From Rhizophagus irregularis (taxonomy: Eukaryota > Glomeromycota > Glomeromycetes > Glomerales > Glomeraceae), in the NCBI RefSeq assembly GCF_026210795.1, contig NC_089434.1:248001-312000 (forward strand): DNA of 64,000 bases. The letters are read 5' to 3'. Made by a program: the position numbers and the translations under genes. This document shows, one piece after another, positions 35,131-47,474 of the stretch (positions are counted from its first letter, which is position 1; the number at the start of each line of letters is the position of its first letter). The notes below the pieces were generated by a model. That model ran no database searches, was not told the origin of the DNA, and was given only the letters and a program-made list of their open reading frames with translations.

Positions 35131-36679
35131 TTATGTGTAATAACCTCTTTTCTATCTTTTTTATTATTACTTGTGCAATTCCTTTCTCATGAGCATCTTT
35201 AATTCCATATATTATTATGCTTTCGTCACGAATATATATGATTTATCATTTATGAATTATGACAATTTTATCATTTATGACAATGTATTCATCAGTAATT
35301 ATAACAAATTATATCGAATTATAATACTGAATTTTTACTTCATCTTGAATATATATATAATAAATTAAACTTTATTTTAGTATTGTAGATGTTTTAGTAA
35401 ATTTTTATCCACGTTACTTTAATATTTATTATTCTGTTACTTTCAGGATTTCCGATCATCGAATCATTTGCAACACCTTAATCTTGGATGTTAATTTGTT
35501 AGACATGATAGAATTGAAATAAAGATTATTTTTTTTTTTTTGATTTTATCTCAAGTGGAAGTATCCTAGTGAATTAGAACTGAAATATGTATGAGAAATT
35601 TTACACAAAAGATATTATCCGTAATCTGTAAAGAAAGAAACTAGGACCTAGATATCTTCAACATTTTAAATAACAGCAATAATATTTAGGAAATTAACTC
35701 ATCCCAGAAACTGGACACAGAACTTGTGCATACTTCTGCTTTGATAAATTCTGATTTTTGAAAGAAAATTTCTTCAGTATCAATCGTTCCATTATTATAT
35801 AAATTCGAAGAGTAGCAAACACTTGAATTAAACTTGTTATTTTTTTGAAACACTTTAAAGTCTTTAATATTCCAAGATACAGTAAATGTGGTAAAAACTT
35901 ACAATAGTTTTACAACTTTTTGAAATAGCACATAGTGACGATGATTGGTTAAAGAAATCAATGGTTAGATAAATAGTTTTTTTGCTTTTCTTGATAAAAT
36001 GAATGTTGGAAATTGATAAAAGAGTATCAAAGTATCAAACGCAGATGACTTATATGTTTTTAAAGGAATTGCCGTATATGATATCAAAAATTGATTGATG
36101 GTGTTGAAAGATTGATCGCTTATTCAAATCAAGCATATTTTATTACCTTTTTATGAGCAATAATAAAATTGAAATATTCCTGGTTTTTTAACTTCGCCAT
36201 CAAATGTTATAGGCAGAAATCCCACTTTAGGGAAAATATTGCCTTTAAGTCCTAATGATGCGGACGAATTTTACACAATGTTCGAAATGCTTGTTGGTGT
36301 TCTGAATTTCGTGTGTTTGTGGAGAAAATAATGATGCTTCCGAATTGGTTTGTAGTATGAGGAGAATACTTTTAATTTCTTCTCCTTACACTCCTTCTTA
36401 ATATTCTAAACCCATAATCTTGTTTGACCATCTTGAGGAAATCATGACCATTATTTCTGCTTGACAATAATCTACAATCTACTTCGTTAAGTCACAAGTT
36501 TTTCTTAGATATATCAAATTAATTATCTAGTTATGTTTATATATATTGAAATCAATTTAAGTGAACAAATCGATTTATGACTTATGTAATATGTAATTAC
36601 TATTTGTTGCTGACTTAGCCAAGTCTTTTAAAAAACTTGTTGTCACCTGATCACCACGTTGAGGTGCAGCAACATTGAT

Positions 36680-37398
36680 CAGGGGGAAAGGGGAAAGCGA
36701 AGGGAAAGGGAAAGGGGAGAACGAAGGGAAAGGGGAGAGGGAACGTAAGGGAAAGGGGAGAACGAAAGGGAAAGGGGAGAACGAAAGGGAAAGGGAGAAC
36801 GAAAGGGAAAGGGGAGAACGAAAGGGAAAGGGAGAACGAAAGGGAAAGGGAAAGGGAACGTAAGGGAAAGGGGAGAACGTATGGGAAAGGGGAGAACGTA
36901 AGGGAAAGGGGAGAACGTAAGGGAAAGGGGAGAACGTAAGGGAAAGGGGAGAACGTAAGGGAAAGGGGAGAACGTAAGGGAAAGGGGAGAACGTAAGGGA
37001 AAGGGAGAACGAAAGGGAAAGGGGAGAACGAAAGGGAAAGGGGAGAACGAAAGGGAAAGGGGAGAACGAAAGGGAAAGGGAGAGGGAACGAAAGGGAAAG
37101 GGAGAGGGAACGTAAGGGAAAGGGGAGAACGTAAGGGAAAGGGGAGAACGAAAGGGAAAGGGGAGAACGAAAGGGAAAGGGGAGAACGAAAGGGAAAGGG
37201 GAGAACGAAAGGGAAAGGGGAGAACGAAAGGGAAAGGGGAGAACGAAAGGGAAAGGGGAGAACGAAAGGGAAAGGGGAGAACGAAAGGGAAAGGGGAGAA
37301 CGAAAGGGAAAGGGGAGAACGAAAGGGAAGGGGGAGAACGAAAGGGAAGGGGAACGAAAGGAAAAGGGAAAAGAGAAAAGCGGAAGAGGGAAAAGAGC
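36680..37398. repeat. Purine-rich G-tract minisatellite (18-19 bp unit)
   Basis: About 700 bases made of GGGAAAGGGGAGAACGAAA and an 18-base version lacking one G. A block with AACGTAA instead of AACGAAA occupies about 36855-37010, with a second small patch near 37105-37140. The top strand is almost pure purine, with one CG per unit. Because the unit length is not a multiple of three and lacks stops on the minus strand, all three minus frames stay open (SPFPFVLPFPFR-type repeats); this is an effect of composition, not evidence of coding. Confidence 0.95.
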
Positions 37399-38555
37399 AA
37401 GGAAATACAAAACATATATACCACCCACACACAAACTCACGCACAAACCTATACACAAAAACCTAACTACAACGTATCTAAGAATAAAGGGAAGACCTAC
37501 AGACCTAAAAAGAAGAAGATAAAGAAGACCTAAAAAAAAAAAGAAAACCTGACATATTTATATTATTTAAATTATATATTCATGAGTCATAACAAACCCA
37601 CATCAAGATTATGTATTACATGTCATAAGGAATTATTACATATTTGCATGAGCAATTTTATTCGCGTAATTATATTTATTAAGTCCGAAGTGCTGTTCAA
37701 ATATATCGTCATGTGCTGGACGGAATAGAAGTTATATAGTCCTTCGTCAGTGTTACAAAAAAAAGAAGGGAGACGTGAAGTTAATATAAATATTTCGATT
37801 CTTATTATCGAATAAATTGGAGGTTTACCATATATTAGGCGGAAATTATTCTTGATTCTTTTCAATATTGGCCCATCAACAATATTATAATTTTGAAATA
37901 AGAAAGATCCTATTATCCTAATTCTACGGACATTGTACGTTTATGCGAATTAAGAAATTTCTCAATATCTATAATAGCTAATTGGATTGAGAGGAAAAAT
38001 GCAAAAGCGATTCATTGTAGAAAGGATTTGCAATCAATTTAGACCTTCTTTATCGCAGTAGTCGGGTAAGCATATTATTTATTAAAGATAAATTACTTGA
38101 AAGAAAAAAAATGAAGAAAAAAAAGAGAACTCAAAATTTAAATTATGCAACCTAGTAATACCGCTCCAATTTCCAGTTTAAAGATCATTATTAGGTAATC
38201 TAAAACGATGGTATCTGGAATTTTGAATTGATTCACGTGATGGCGCAATATAACCGGTTAATGTAGGCCAGAGATGTATCATAAAAAAGTTTCTGTAAAA
38301 ACAATTATAAATAAAATTATTAATTTTTGACATGGCTACGCAGGCTACGGTGCGTGATGTAAATCAATGACGTACTCTTCTTGTATCATAATTTTTTATC
38401 CGTTTTGTGGACAGATCCAACCTCTATTTGGTTAAAATTAAAATAATTTTTCCTGAATTATAAATACGATCAACACGACTCGAAGTTTAACATCTTCCGC
38501 AATTAAAAATTTTTTTCTTATTAAAAAACTTATATTCTTAAATATTATCTATTAT
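37399..38555. other. Intergenic between minisatellite and kinase pseudogene
   Basis: The first 50 bases are pyrimidine/CA-rich (CCACCCACACACAAACTCAC). After that comes ordinary AT-rich DNA with no supported gene. A TCACGTGA palindrome lies at 38233. Confidence 0.5.
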
Positions 38556-39985
38556 CGCCGCAATTGAAAAAGCCGATACATTAATAGATTATAACGTTCA
38601 TTATGACATAACCAAAGAACATGAATTTCTAAAGCTTATGATAGATGAAAAAATGGAAGCAATAAAAAGAATAACGAAAAAATTGTGACCAAAAAAAAAA
38701 TTTTATTGAATGAAGGAACAAAGAGATTATATGAAAATGTTTTTTAAGAGTGTTTTTGTACGTCATATTGTGAATATTGCATTCAAACCTATTTAAATAA
38801 GAATTTTTCAAAGTGGACGTCGAATAATTGAATGGATACCATACAATAATTTATAAAATATTAAATATATGACTAAAGGTACATTCAGCGAATTGGATCA
38901 TGGCGGATGGAATTCTAAAGAGTAACAATTAGAAAGGCCAGAGTAAATGAGTAGTACTTAAATAAATTGGAGAATGTTAAAAATGTCAATAGAAATTCTC
39001 ATAACAAATTTATGATCCTCAAAACTTCCTCAAACTTAACCTCATAACAATCTCACCGAATCTCTTATTTTCCCTTGTAATTCCTTTTCTTTCGCCAAAC
39101 CAACTTAGCCGCAGTCCAATTTTCTTACTTTGCCCATTATGACCTTACGTTCATTATTTATTATGTTATACTTGTTATGATATTTATAAAATTCTTATTT
39201 GTTTTATACACAACTATCACAACAGGATTAACTGGCCAAGGTTGGTTCGAAGAAGTATATATTTTAATTTTATTTACAAAATATTAACCCATAACTAATA
39301 ACTTAATATAATTATAGGCAGGATCGCATTTGATACTATGTAGTAAATATATAGACTTTGTCAAATGTTACGGTTTAACTCAAGATTCAAAGGGAGACTA
39401 TATGCTCGTACTACATATAATGGATACAGATTTAAGAAAATATTTGCAGCATCAACATACATGGAAAGAAAAAAATAAATGTAGTATGTCATGTGAGGTA
39501 CTTTATAGAATTCATGATAATAATGCGGTTCATAAAGATTTGCACTCAAAAAATATTTTGTATTCATAATATCATAATTCCTGTTATATGAATGATTTTT
39601 GATTTTGTGGACCCCGCTGATAAACCATCAAAATATATGGGAATCTTCCTTGTATAGCATCCGAGTTATACAGTAGTTGGAAAAGAATATACTTTTACAT
39701 CTGACATTTATAGTTTTCGTATACTTACGTTGGAAATTTCATCAAATCAGATACCTTTTGAACGTGATTATGATCTTGCAATGAAAATAGTTTATAGCAT
39801 GAGATCAGAAATCAAAACATTTCAATATATACTAGTATCTCCTATCGATTTTTCTAAAAATGAAGAGAATTCGTAACTTTTGTTCAGTTGAAAGAGATTT
39901 ATCTGTCACTAAATCCTGTAATCCATTTAGAAGGCAATTTAAGCATTTCCCCTATATTAAAAGAAAGTGGATAAGATCCAAGCTT
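38556..39985 (+). pseudogene. Decayed protein kinase gene, same family as the two intact copies
   Basis: The order of matches to the intact kinases is preserved with several frameshifts and stops: the N-terminal ALIDYNVHYD-like start, ATTGTGAATATTGCATTCAA (YCEYCIQ), GAATGGATACCATACAATAA (EWIPYN), the glycine loop remnant TKGTFSE, GGTTGGTTCGAAGAAG (WFEE) with the conserved first intron, then KCYGLTQDSKGDYML, DTDLRKYL, a catalytic loop changed to HKDLHSKN, FCGPADK, and TSDIYSFR. Only the part 39330-39569 is open. About 250 unrelated bases (38985-39230) interrupt it before the first intron. The tail exons were not found. Confidence 0.85.
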
Positions 39986-41280
39986 ATTAAACAGAACAGA
40001 AGTTTACATAGCTTGTTAATGTTGAAGTTTGGCTTAGGTGTTATAGTAATATTTCTGATGTGATAAAAAACCAATTTTGGTGTGGGTTAATTTTTTAACC
40101 GCTAAAATGAGTTTTAGATCAGGTATGTTGTAGCGCACAAAAAAAACATAATAATGTGATAATGTGATATTTAATATAATAAATATAAGTATATTGTGCA
40201 AAGTTGAAATTTAATTATAAAATGAATAAAAATGTGTTAGAAAATTTTTTCCATTAAAACTTGTTTTCCATAAGAGAAATACTAAGATTACATATACATA
40301 CATTTTATAAGAATAAAGGGTCATGACTTTGATGTCTTCTGTAATTAATTATAAAACTTTTTATTTGCATATATTAATATTTATTGAATGCAATTAATTT
40401 ATTCTATGAAAATGAGAGACTTTCATTCAGTTAGCATATTATCACTAATCTAAATTTCTAAACAGACCGGCAAGGCGGCAATCATTATTGGACATATGGT
40501 CTACTAACTGTCCATTAATAGACCCTCCGCAGGTTGGACGTTACATTATGTATATACAACTGACGCGAATCATTTAACTGTTTAAAATATATTTATTAAT
40601 TTAATTTTTAAAATTTTTCTTACTTTAAGAATCGAACAAAGACCTAAATACTTATTTTTCGATTTCAATTATTTCAATTATCATCACATGATTGAAAATG
40701 GGCGTCATAATCTAATATACATTTGTAAAAATTTTTTTATACCAGTCTAAATTAGTGTAAATTGTAATCGAACTTTGCGTCTCTTAAACGTCTATGTTTG
40801 AAAATTACGTAAAAAAGAATGTGAGAATCACAGTATACAGTATGTAATACAAGTATATTATTTCTATATAATTTTATTATATTGATTTTTTGGTTTATAA
40901 TTAGAAAATTTGGTACATTTAATGTTGATACTCACGTGAATGTTTAGTCATTCAAATACATAAAAAATTTTAATTAAAATTTGTAACAAAACTATAAAAA
41001 TCATAATCTGGAGTTGGATTTTAATTATAAATTTAGAATATATATGAAATTAAAGTCAAACAAGATTATTGGTGATAAAAAAGCAATGTATGATTTAGCC
41101 ATGTTTCATTATAATTGAGAAGAACAATATTAAGTATGATTATAATATATGTAGTAATTAAAATATAACCTAAAAATATATATATGTGTGTAAATAAAAG
41201 CTTTTAGAATAAATCATAACTATTTCCTAATCCTAACCCTAATCCTAACCCTATTCTTTAAAAAAGTATGCAGTTAATTG
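39986..41280. other. Intergenic between kinase pseudogene and RCC1 gene
   Basis: No gene supported. Contains a TCACGTGA palindrome (40932) and a short telomere-like run (41227-41252) just after the RCC1 stop codon. A stretch at 40460-40570 (GGCAAGGCGGCAATCATTAT, ACCCTCCGCAGGTTGG) is richer in G+C than its surroundings; origin unknown. Confidence 0.4.
41227..41252. repeat. Interstitial telomere-like repeat
   Basis: CCTAATCCTAACCCTAATCC followed by TAACCC: four alternating CCTAAT/CCTAACC units, similar to the TTAGGG telomere repeat read on the opposite strand. Too short to be a telomere. Confidence 0.6.
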
Positions 41281-43210
41281 CTACGCGACGAAGAATAATG
41301 CATGCAATGACCCACAACTAATGCGAACAATATCTTTGCCTTCCCCAAGTCCATTTAAATCTGATATCTGAAATGGTGATGTCACTTCATTTTCTAAGAC
41401 CAAAGTCTCTCCAAACCCCCATGCATAAATTTTGTTAACTGTATCAATAGCTATTGAGTAATGTTCTCTAGCTCCAATAAATTTTATTGAAGTAAGATTC
41501 GGAATAACAGTTGGAGTCACTATTCTTTTATCAGTAATAACATTATTACCCAAACCAAGTTGTCCACTATCAGAACGTCCAAAACTAAAAACTTGTCCAT
41601 CATGCATACGAACAAGTGTATGATGTTGACCAGCAGCAATTTCATCAACATTTTGGTCAACTTCATTAAAAAATGAATGCTTTTTAGGAGTAATATATTT
41701 TTTTGACTCTTCAAGACCACATTGTCCCATATTGTTGAGGCCAAAGACCCATACATTATTATTATCATCAATCGCAAAGTTATGATACGCACCAGCATAT
41801 AATTGAACAATATGTTTTAATCCTAGGTTGAATGGCACGAGCAATTCGCATTCCTTTAATCCAAGACTACGACCTTCATTACTTCCCCATGCATATACAT
41901 CTCCTTCCCTGGTAAGTGCTAAAGCATGATTTGCACCTGTTACTATGTCAACTATTGATAAATGTTCCAAAGGAGTATACCGTGTAAATATTGGTTGTTC
42001 GATTTTATTATTTTGGGAAAATCCAATAATTCCATCTTTACCCTGATTTTTATGAAAAAAAAAAAATTTATAAAAAAATCACTAATTTGGCTGGAATTAT
42101 TGATATTTAAATTGTACAAACCTTAAAAACACCCGTCGCATATAAATGACCTTGATCAGATATAGCAAAGGTAATATTATCTCCACAAATTACTTTTACA
42201 ATATTGATATTATCAAGACCTTCAGCATATGCGGGTTCATTTTCCTCATATATGTTATAATTTCCTTCTTTTAGAATTTTATTCGCTGCTGTTGAATTAG
42301 GAAATTTGGTGAAGCGACCAAGCGTACCTGAGTTTGAAAATATAACTATATATTTAATTGAAATATAATGAAGGCGTTACAATAATAACATTAAATGATT
42401 AGTTTTACCATGATCATTACATCCCCACGTTACAACTTTGCCATCAGAAGTAAGCGCAGCACTATGAAGAGCTCCTGCGCTTATATCAACTATGTTGAAT
42501 TTTTCCAAAGGAATAATACTTAATTTTTTTATTTCTGATTCTTTTATACCACCACATTGAGACATATCATTTGAACCAATAGCGTAAACCTGACCAATTC
42601 GTTTAGGAAGAGTAGGAATCGGTACAATAAAAGTGTTCCACTTTCTACGTTTAGAATTCAGTATTTGCGTGTTATCATCCTCTACGACATTATTGCCACG
42701 TTTTCTAGTAGGTAACAAAACACTTGAAGTTGCTTTACCCCACTTTTGCTCAGCAATAGTAGTAACTTGGGGAGCTGCATCTTGAATGTCGACTGAAACA
42801 ACTTTTGTTTCATGAATAGGAATGATAGCTTTTCTTGAAGTAGATGTGATAGCCTTTCTTGAAGTAGTTTTAGATGGTTCTACTTGTTTAAGACGTTTAT
42901 CAATATTCCGATCAGATGTACCTTCTTCATATAGTTCAACTGAAACAACTTTTGTTTCATGAGTAGGAATGATAGCCTTTCTTATAGCCTTTCTTGTAGT
43001 AGCTATTTGTTTATGACGTTTATCGGTATTCTGATCAGCTTCGTATAGTTCAACTATACGCTTTCTTTTGTTATTTCGTGCAGCTGTAACGTTACGTCCG
43101 TGATGGGCTGACTTAGAGGTAACACTAGCATTGGATGATGTAGTGCGTGCAGCAATTCGAGCAGAACGTCTGGTAGCTTGTTGTTGGACAGTTTTGTTAT
43201 TCTTAACCAT
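41281..43210 (-). CDS. RCC1-repeat (beta-propeller) protein with basic N-terminal tail
   Basis: Three exons on the minus strand: 43210-42409, 42327-42122 and 42042-41281, giving 589 residues. Residues 1-200 are disordered and basic (RRSARIAARTT, NNKRKRIVELYE, SKRRKWN) and look like nuclear targeting; within them a block around RKAIIPTHETKVVSVELYEE is duplicated as RKAIIPIHETKVVSVDIQD. From about residue 205 to the end run RCC1 repeats: GQVYAIGSNDMSQCG, GKVVTWGCNDHG, GDVYAWGSNEGRSLG, NNVWVFGLNNMGQCG, GQVFSFGRSDSGQLGLG, NKIYAWGFGE, consistent with a seven-blade propeller. The layout matches Ran exchange factors such as Pim1/Srm1, which load Ran with GTP on chromatin. A more divergent RCC1-like paralogue is also possible; blade 3 (HLYATGVFK, then GKDGIIGF) is irregular. 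Start Met 43210 is the first in the frame. Confidence 0.85.
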
Positions 43211-45477
43211 TTTAAATATAAGGATAAATAAAGGAAAAAAAGTAATTGGTAAGTATATTATTTTGATAATTTTTTTTTGGGGTAAAAATACTGAAAAATC
43301 GAATTTTTATGTGAAAATTTTAATAACATAATTATAACCATATCATTAATAAGAATGACTATTCATTAAGGAAATTTAATCATAATTATATGAATCTATA
43401 CAAGAATACATTATATTAGTCATAACGATTAATTTGTTATAGATTTTATAGATTATAAATTATAACCGCGACACCAAGAACAAACACTTAAAAAAGATTT
43501 CATTTTTTTTTAATTTAATTGTTTCACATTTATATTATTGGTTATAATTTGTATAATACAAATACAAGTTTACGTAATTATAGTGATATAAATAAGTATT
43601 TCCTTTTTTGGATAATTCCAGGCAAATTACAAAATATGTTTGGATCCTTAATTTTGGTTATTCTTAATAATATTACGTTAGGTTTTATTTATGTATTTAA
43701 ATTAATTTAAAATCATAATATATTACCTAATGAATAAGTCGTAAAATAATCGAAAAACATAATTTCTATCGTTACGTAATCTTATCTAAATGGTAGGTAA
43801 TTTTATTATATTTATTATTGTTTAAGTTTTTTAATTTTTAGACAAGTTAAAAGATACGGTATATAAAGCGATTGAATATTATCCAATAAATGAACATCAC
43901 ATGATGAGAAGTTTTACAAGTAAGCATTTTTATACAAAAAAAAATTATTAAATGACTAAAGAATGTTATTTTTTAAAAAATTCCAGCATAATTTTACTTT
44001 AAAGAAAAAAAAAAAATTTTCGAGATAAATTGGAATTTATTGATCACCCACTGTATTTCTTTCAATTATAATGCGATTGTATCGTGTTTTTCTAAAATAA
44101 AATATTCTCAGATTTGTCAAATTGCCATATTAATCATTATTTTAATTGTTAACATGCTTCTTCACGTTAAGTTAAATTAGTAATTGTAACTGTAATTCAA
44201 ATTCAACTGTTCTAACTATAATTTTTCATTATGATAATTAAATAACGAAAATTTGCAAATTTCTATACACGTTTTATAGTTATAAGTAAATATGCCTCAA
44301 TTAAACTATCCTATGCCAAAATCTGAATGTTTTTATAAAATAGAAAAAAAAAATTAGAAGTTAATAAATGAGAAACTAAAATAGTAATGAAGAAATAAAT
44401 TAAAAATCGCCAACTCTTAAGATGGTATCTTTGATGATGATAAAGATAAAATCGATGATAATAATGTGGTAATGATGAAAGTGGTAAAAGGTATAAAAAA
44501 AGAAATTAAAAATTATACAATATAGTAAATATAGTATAAACATTTTTTTGACGATTATCGCAAAAGATTTCAATTCTTGCTACATGCAAAAAAATATAAT
44601 TTTGCAGATTATTGTCGATCATTTTGCAATTCCACGAATTAGCCATAAAAAAAATTTGAATATAACTTTTTAAATCACTTGAAGAAGTCGTCCATTTGCT
44701 ATAAGTGGGATCAAAAATAATTATTTTTTTTTTTTGAATGGACTTAGTAAAATGCTTTAATTATTCTTTAATAATTTCAAAATAGGAGAGTATCACATGA
44801 TATATATATAATATGTTACTTGGCTCAAGTTTATTCAACCTTATATTACATAATCTGGTATATCTACACACGTAGTATAGATTCAGTATATATATTTTTA
44901 TTTCCCATTTCCACTAGAAGTAGGGCGACTTTTCATTAATTTTTATGCTCTACTTGTAGGAATTGTTTTATATAGTTTCTTGTAGACTGTTTAATGATGA
45001 AAAAAATATTGTTCAACGTAAGTGAGGTGTAATAAGCGATAGAGGTTTGGAATTGATAAAAATGTTAAAAAACAACATTTTGGTAAAGAGACAAAACGCG
45101 CATATCTAAAATAAGAAATACTTTAATCTACAAAAGAGGTAGTACAGTAGATTACTATAATATTATTGATTACGGTAGTGTTTCATAGTTTTTCTTAGTT
45201 TGTTGTAGTAGTTAAAGGTGTTGTAGCGGGTTTTTATATAACATTACCGAAGTCCATACGAATCCTATTTGGGTGTGCAGGATGGTAGATAGTTCTTTTG
45301 AACATAAAATCTTAACATTATAGTATTTTTCGATCGTGTTCTTTACTAAATGTTATATAATGTAGATCTTTTCTTTTTTTGTAATTTTTCTTATTTCCTA
45401 ATAAAGTAATAAATTGACTTCGTTTAAAAAAAAAAAATACAGTACGTCATAGTACGTCACATACGTCAGTCAGCATT
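43211..45477. other. Intergenic between RCC1 and F-box genes
   Basis: No complete gene. At 43842-43919 an open stretch reads DKLKDTVYKAIEYYPINEHH, is preceded by TTTTTAG and followed by GTAAGC, and so looks like a lone internal exon; no partner exon was found. The rest is AT-rich, with the F-box promoter at its right end. Confidence 0.4.
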
Positions 45478-47163
45478 ATGACTTCTAAAATTGGGCTTAT
45501 AATAACCAAATTTAACTCCGATACTCCGATAAAAACTAACAATTCCGATACTCGTACTCGTATTTTTCCTTTCTCTAAATTTCTTAAGATGACATTACCT
45601 TATTTAATAGATGATTGTGTTTATAATATTTTACAATACCTTCAAAATGATGGATCAACTCTATTTAATTGTTTATTAGTTAATCGATTTTGGTGTAAAA
45701 CGACAATTCCTATACTTTATGCAAATCCTTTTGCAACAGGATACAGAAAAAAACACAAGTTAATCTCAACCATAATTTTACTTTTTAATAAAGAAGAAAT
45801 TTTACAATTAAAGAATCAATTAGGAACAAATCAAATTAAAAAATTTAATATTGATGATGAACACAAACCATTATTTGAATATTTAAAATATTTGGAAGAT
45901 TACAATTACTATAAAATAAGTTCTTTTATGACTAGATTTATATTCTGTAATATTACTTTATCAATATCATCTTCACTCAAAGAATGTAAATTCAATATTT
46001 CCCCAATATTTCATCAAAGAATTTTATGTCAAAGTAGAAACATTAAACAATTAGATATTTCATTAGATTTATTTAATAGTGAAGCTTTTAAAAATTTTAA
46101 TGTTCAAAATTTCATTTCAAATTTAACAAAATTAAAATCATTAACATTAAGTTTATCATTAGGTGATACTAATAATAATGAAATTGAACAAGAATTTTTA
46201 GGAAGTATAGCTAATAATAATTTTAATAATTTAAATTTGAGAAAATTAATAATTGACCTTACTTCTAAAAAATTAGTTGGACAAAAGATTAATACATGTG
46301 AAAAGATTTATAAAATTATTCAAGGACAAAACAAACTTAAAATATTTCAGATACGGAATTGTTGTTATTCTTTATTAAATAATATTCTTTTATCCTTAGA
46401 ATTTCGAAAGCATTCTTTAGTTCATATTGAAATTGTAAAATCTGACTTCATTAATGTTAATTTAAAAAGTTTTAATAATTTATATAATTTAGAATATTTA
46501 ATATTTGAATCTTGTGAAGGTATATTATTAAGTCAATGTGAGATTTTAAAATTTGCTTCATTTAAGCTCAAGGAATTATCATTTATACGTAATGAATGGA
46601 ATGCTGATGTCACATCATTAATGATCAAATATCTAGGAGAATCATTACAAAAATTATTAATTGAAGATCCTACAATTCAACTTATTGAAAATATATCAAT
46701 GTATTGTCCAAATCTTATTTTTTTAGAAATAAGAATTTATTTATATGTTGATTTATCAGTGTTATCATTTTTAAAAAATTTAAGAATAAGAATATTAAAT
46801 ATTAAAATTTCTTATAATATTGATAAAATTTTTTTTATAAATTTAGCAAATAATATACCTATTAATATTAGTAAAATTTCTTTTTCTATTTATTTTTGTG
46901 ATTTTCGTCTTTCAAAACTTAAGGAATTTTTAGAAAATTGTCATAATAGTTTTGAAATAATTAATTTAAATCATATTATTGAATATCAACTTCTTGAAAT
47001 TGTTTTAAATTATATTGAAAGAAGTAATAATAGTTTAAAACTTCTTGGTATGATGAAATTGAATGAAAAATTGAATGATAAAGAATTAAAATTATTGAAT
47101 CAAATTGAAGCTAAAGGAGTTAAAATAGTGGAATTTAATAGTATTGCTATGTTTAGTATTTAA
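45478..47163 (+). CDS. F-box / leucine-rich protein
   Basis: Single exon of 561 codons. An F-box at about residues 39-85 (LPYLIDDCVYNILQYLQNDG, then LFNCLLVNRFWCKTTIP) is followed by irregular leucine-rich segments to the end (NLTKLKSLTLSLSLG, NLRKLIIDL, NLEYLIFESCEG, FKLKELSFI, NLIFLEIRIYL). Proteins of this plan use the F-box to bind Skp1 and present targets to an SCF ubiquitin ligase; the family is very large in mycorrhizal fungi. Two in-frame starts are possible. The later Met at 45589 lies one residue before the F-box, as in most relatives, while the first adds 37 Ser/Thr-rich residues; the later one may be the true start. Target unknown. Confidence 0.8.
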   Translation: MTSKIGLIITKFNSDTPIKTNNSDTRTRIFPFSKFLKMTLPYLIDDCVYNILQYLQNDGSTLFNCLLVNRFWCKTTIPILYANPFATGYRKKHKLISTIILLFNKEEILQLKNQLGTNQIKKFNIDDEHKPLFEYLKYLEDYNYYKISSFMTRFIFCNITLSISSSLKECKFNISPIFHQRILCQSRNIKQLDISLDLFNSEAFKNFNVQNFISNLTKLKSLTLSLSLGDTNNNEIEQEFLGSIANNNFNNLNLRKLIIDLTSKKLVGQKINTCEKIYKIIQGQNKLKIFQIRNCCYSLLNNILLSLEFRKHSLVHIEIVKSDFINVNLKSFNNLYNLEYLIFESCEGILLSQCEILKFASFKLKELSFIRNEWNADVTSLMIKYLGESLQKLLIEDPTIQLIENISMYCPNLIFLEIRIYLYVDLSVLSFLKNLRIRILNIKISYNIDKIFFINLANNIPINISKISFSIYFCDFRLSKLKEFLENCHNSFEIINLNHIIEYQLLEIVLNYIERSNNSLKLLGMMKLNEKLNDKELKLLNQIEAKGVKIVEFNSIAMFSI

Positions 47164-47379
47164 TATTTAGGATTAATATTTAGCTTTAGGTTATTTATTA
47201 TTATTATTTTTTTTTTTGTTTAACAAAATAAATAAAAATTTTTATAAAAAAGGATACCGATTATTTATGTGGCGTATTGGTTATAAATTGTTAGTCCTTT
47301 TAGAATATCAATTTTTTTTAAATGGAGCTCAACCTTATATGAGACGATGAGGTATAATACAATTACATTTAATTTCTAG

Positions 47380-47474
47380 GTAATGATTTTGATGTTGATC
47401 GAATTCTCTACGTAGATGCATCAAATTCCTATGAAACTAGAGATCAGTCTGACCACAGTATTTTTTTACGTTAA
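47380..47474 (+). pseudogene. Lone 3' exon fragment with SDH motif
   Basis: After TTCTAG an open stretch reads NDFDVDRILYVDASNSYETR then DQSDHSIFLR and a stop. The D-x-I-L-Y...SDH pattern resembles the C-terminal end of endonuclease/exonuclease/phosphatase-type hydrolases (ending in SDH), but no upstream exons are visible, so it is read as a leftover fragment. Assignment is weak. Confidence 0.35.

Larger units (their letters stand above)
30714..36679. other. Gene-poor region rich in short inverted-repeat elements
   Basis: About 6 kb without a supported gene. Four MITE-like elements (31388, 33760, 34277, 34853) and one RCC1 gene scrap (33702) are listed separately. The first 400 bases should hold the promoter of the auxilin-like gene; TCACGTGA palindromes occur at 31110, 33188 and 33400. 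Around 36235-36330 a frame reads LPLSPNDADEFYTMFEMLVG before breaking, which may be decayed coding sequence that I do not recognise. Confidence 0.5.

Noticed and set aside
36575..37456. Three long overlapping open frames on the minus strand (Pro/Phe/Ser-rich)
   Set aside because: All three frames are open because the 18-19 bp minisatellite contains no stops on that strand; there is no start context, domain or splice signal.
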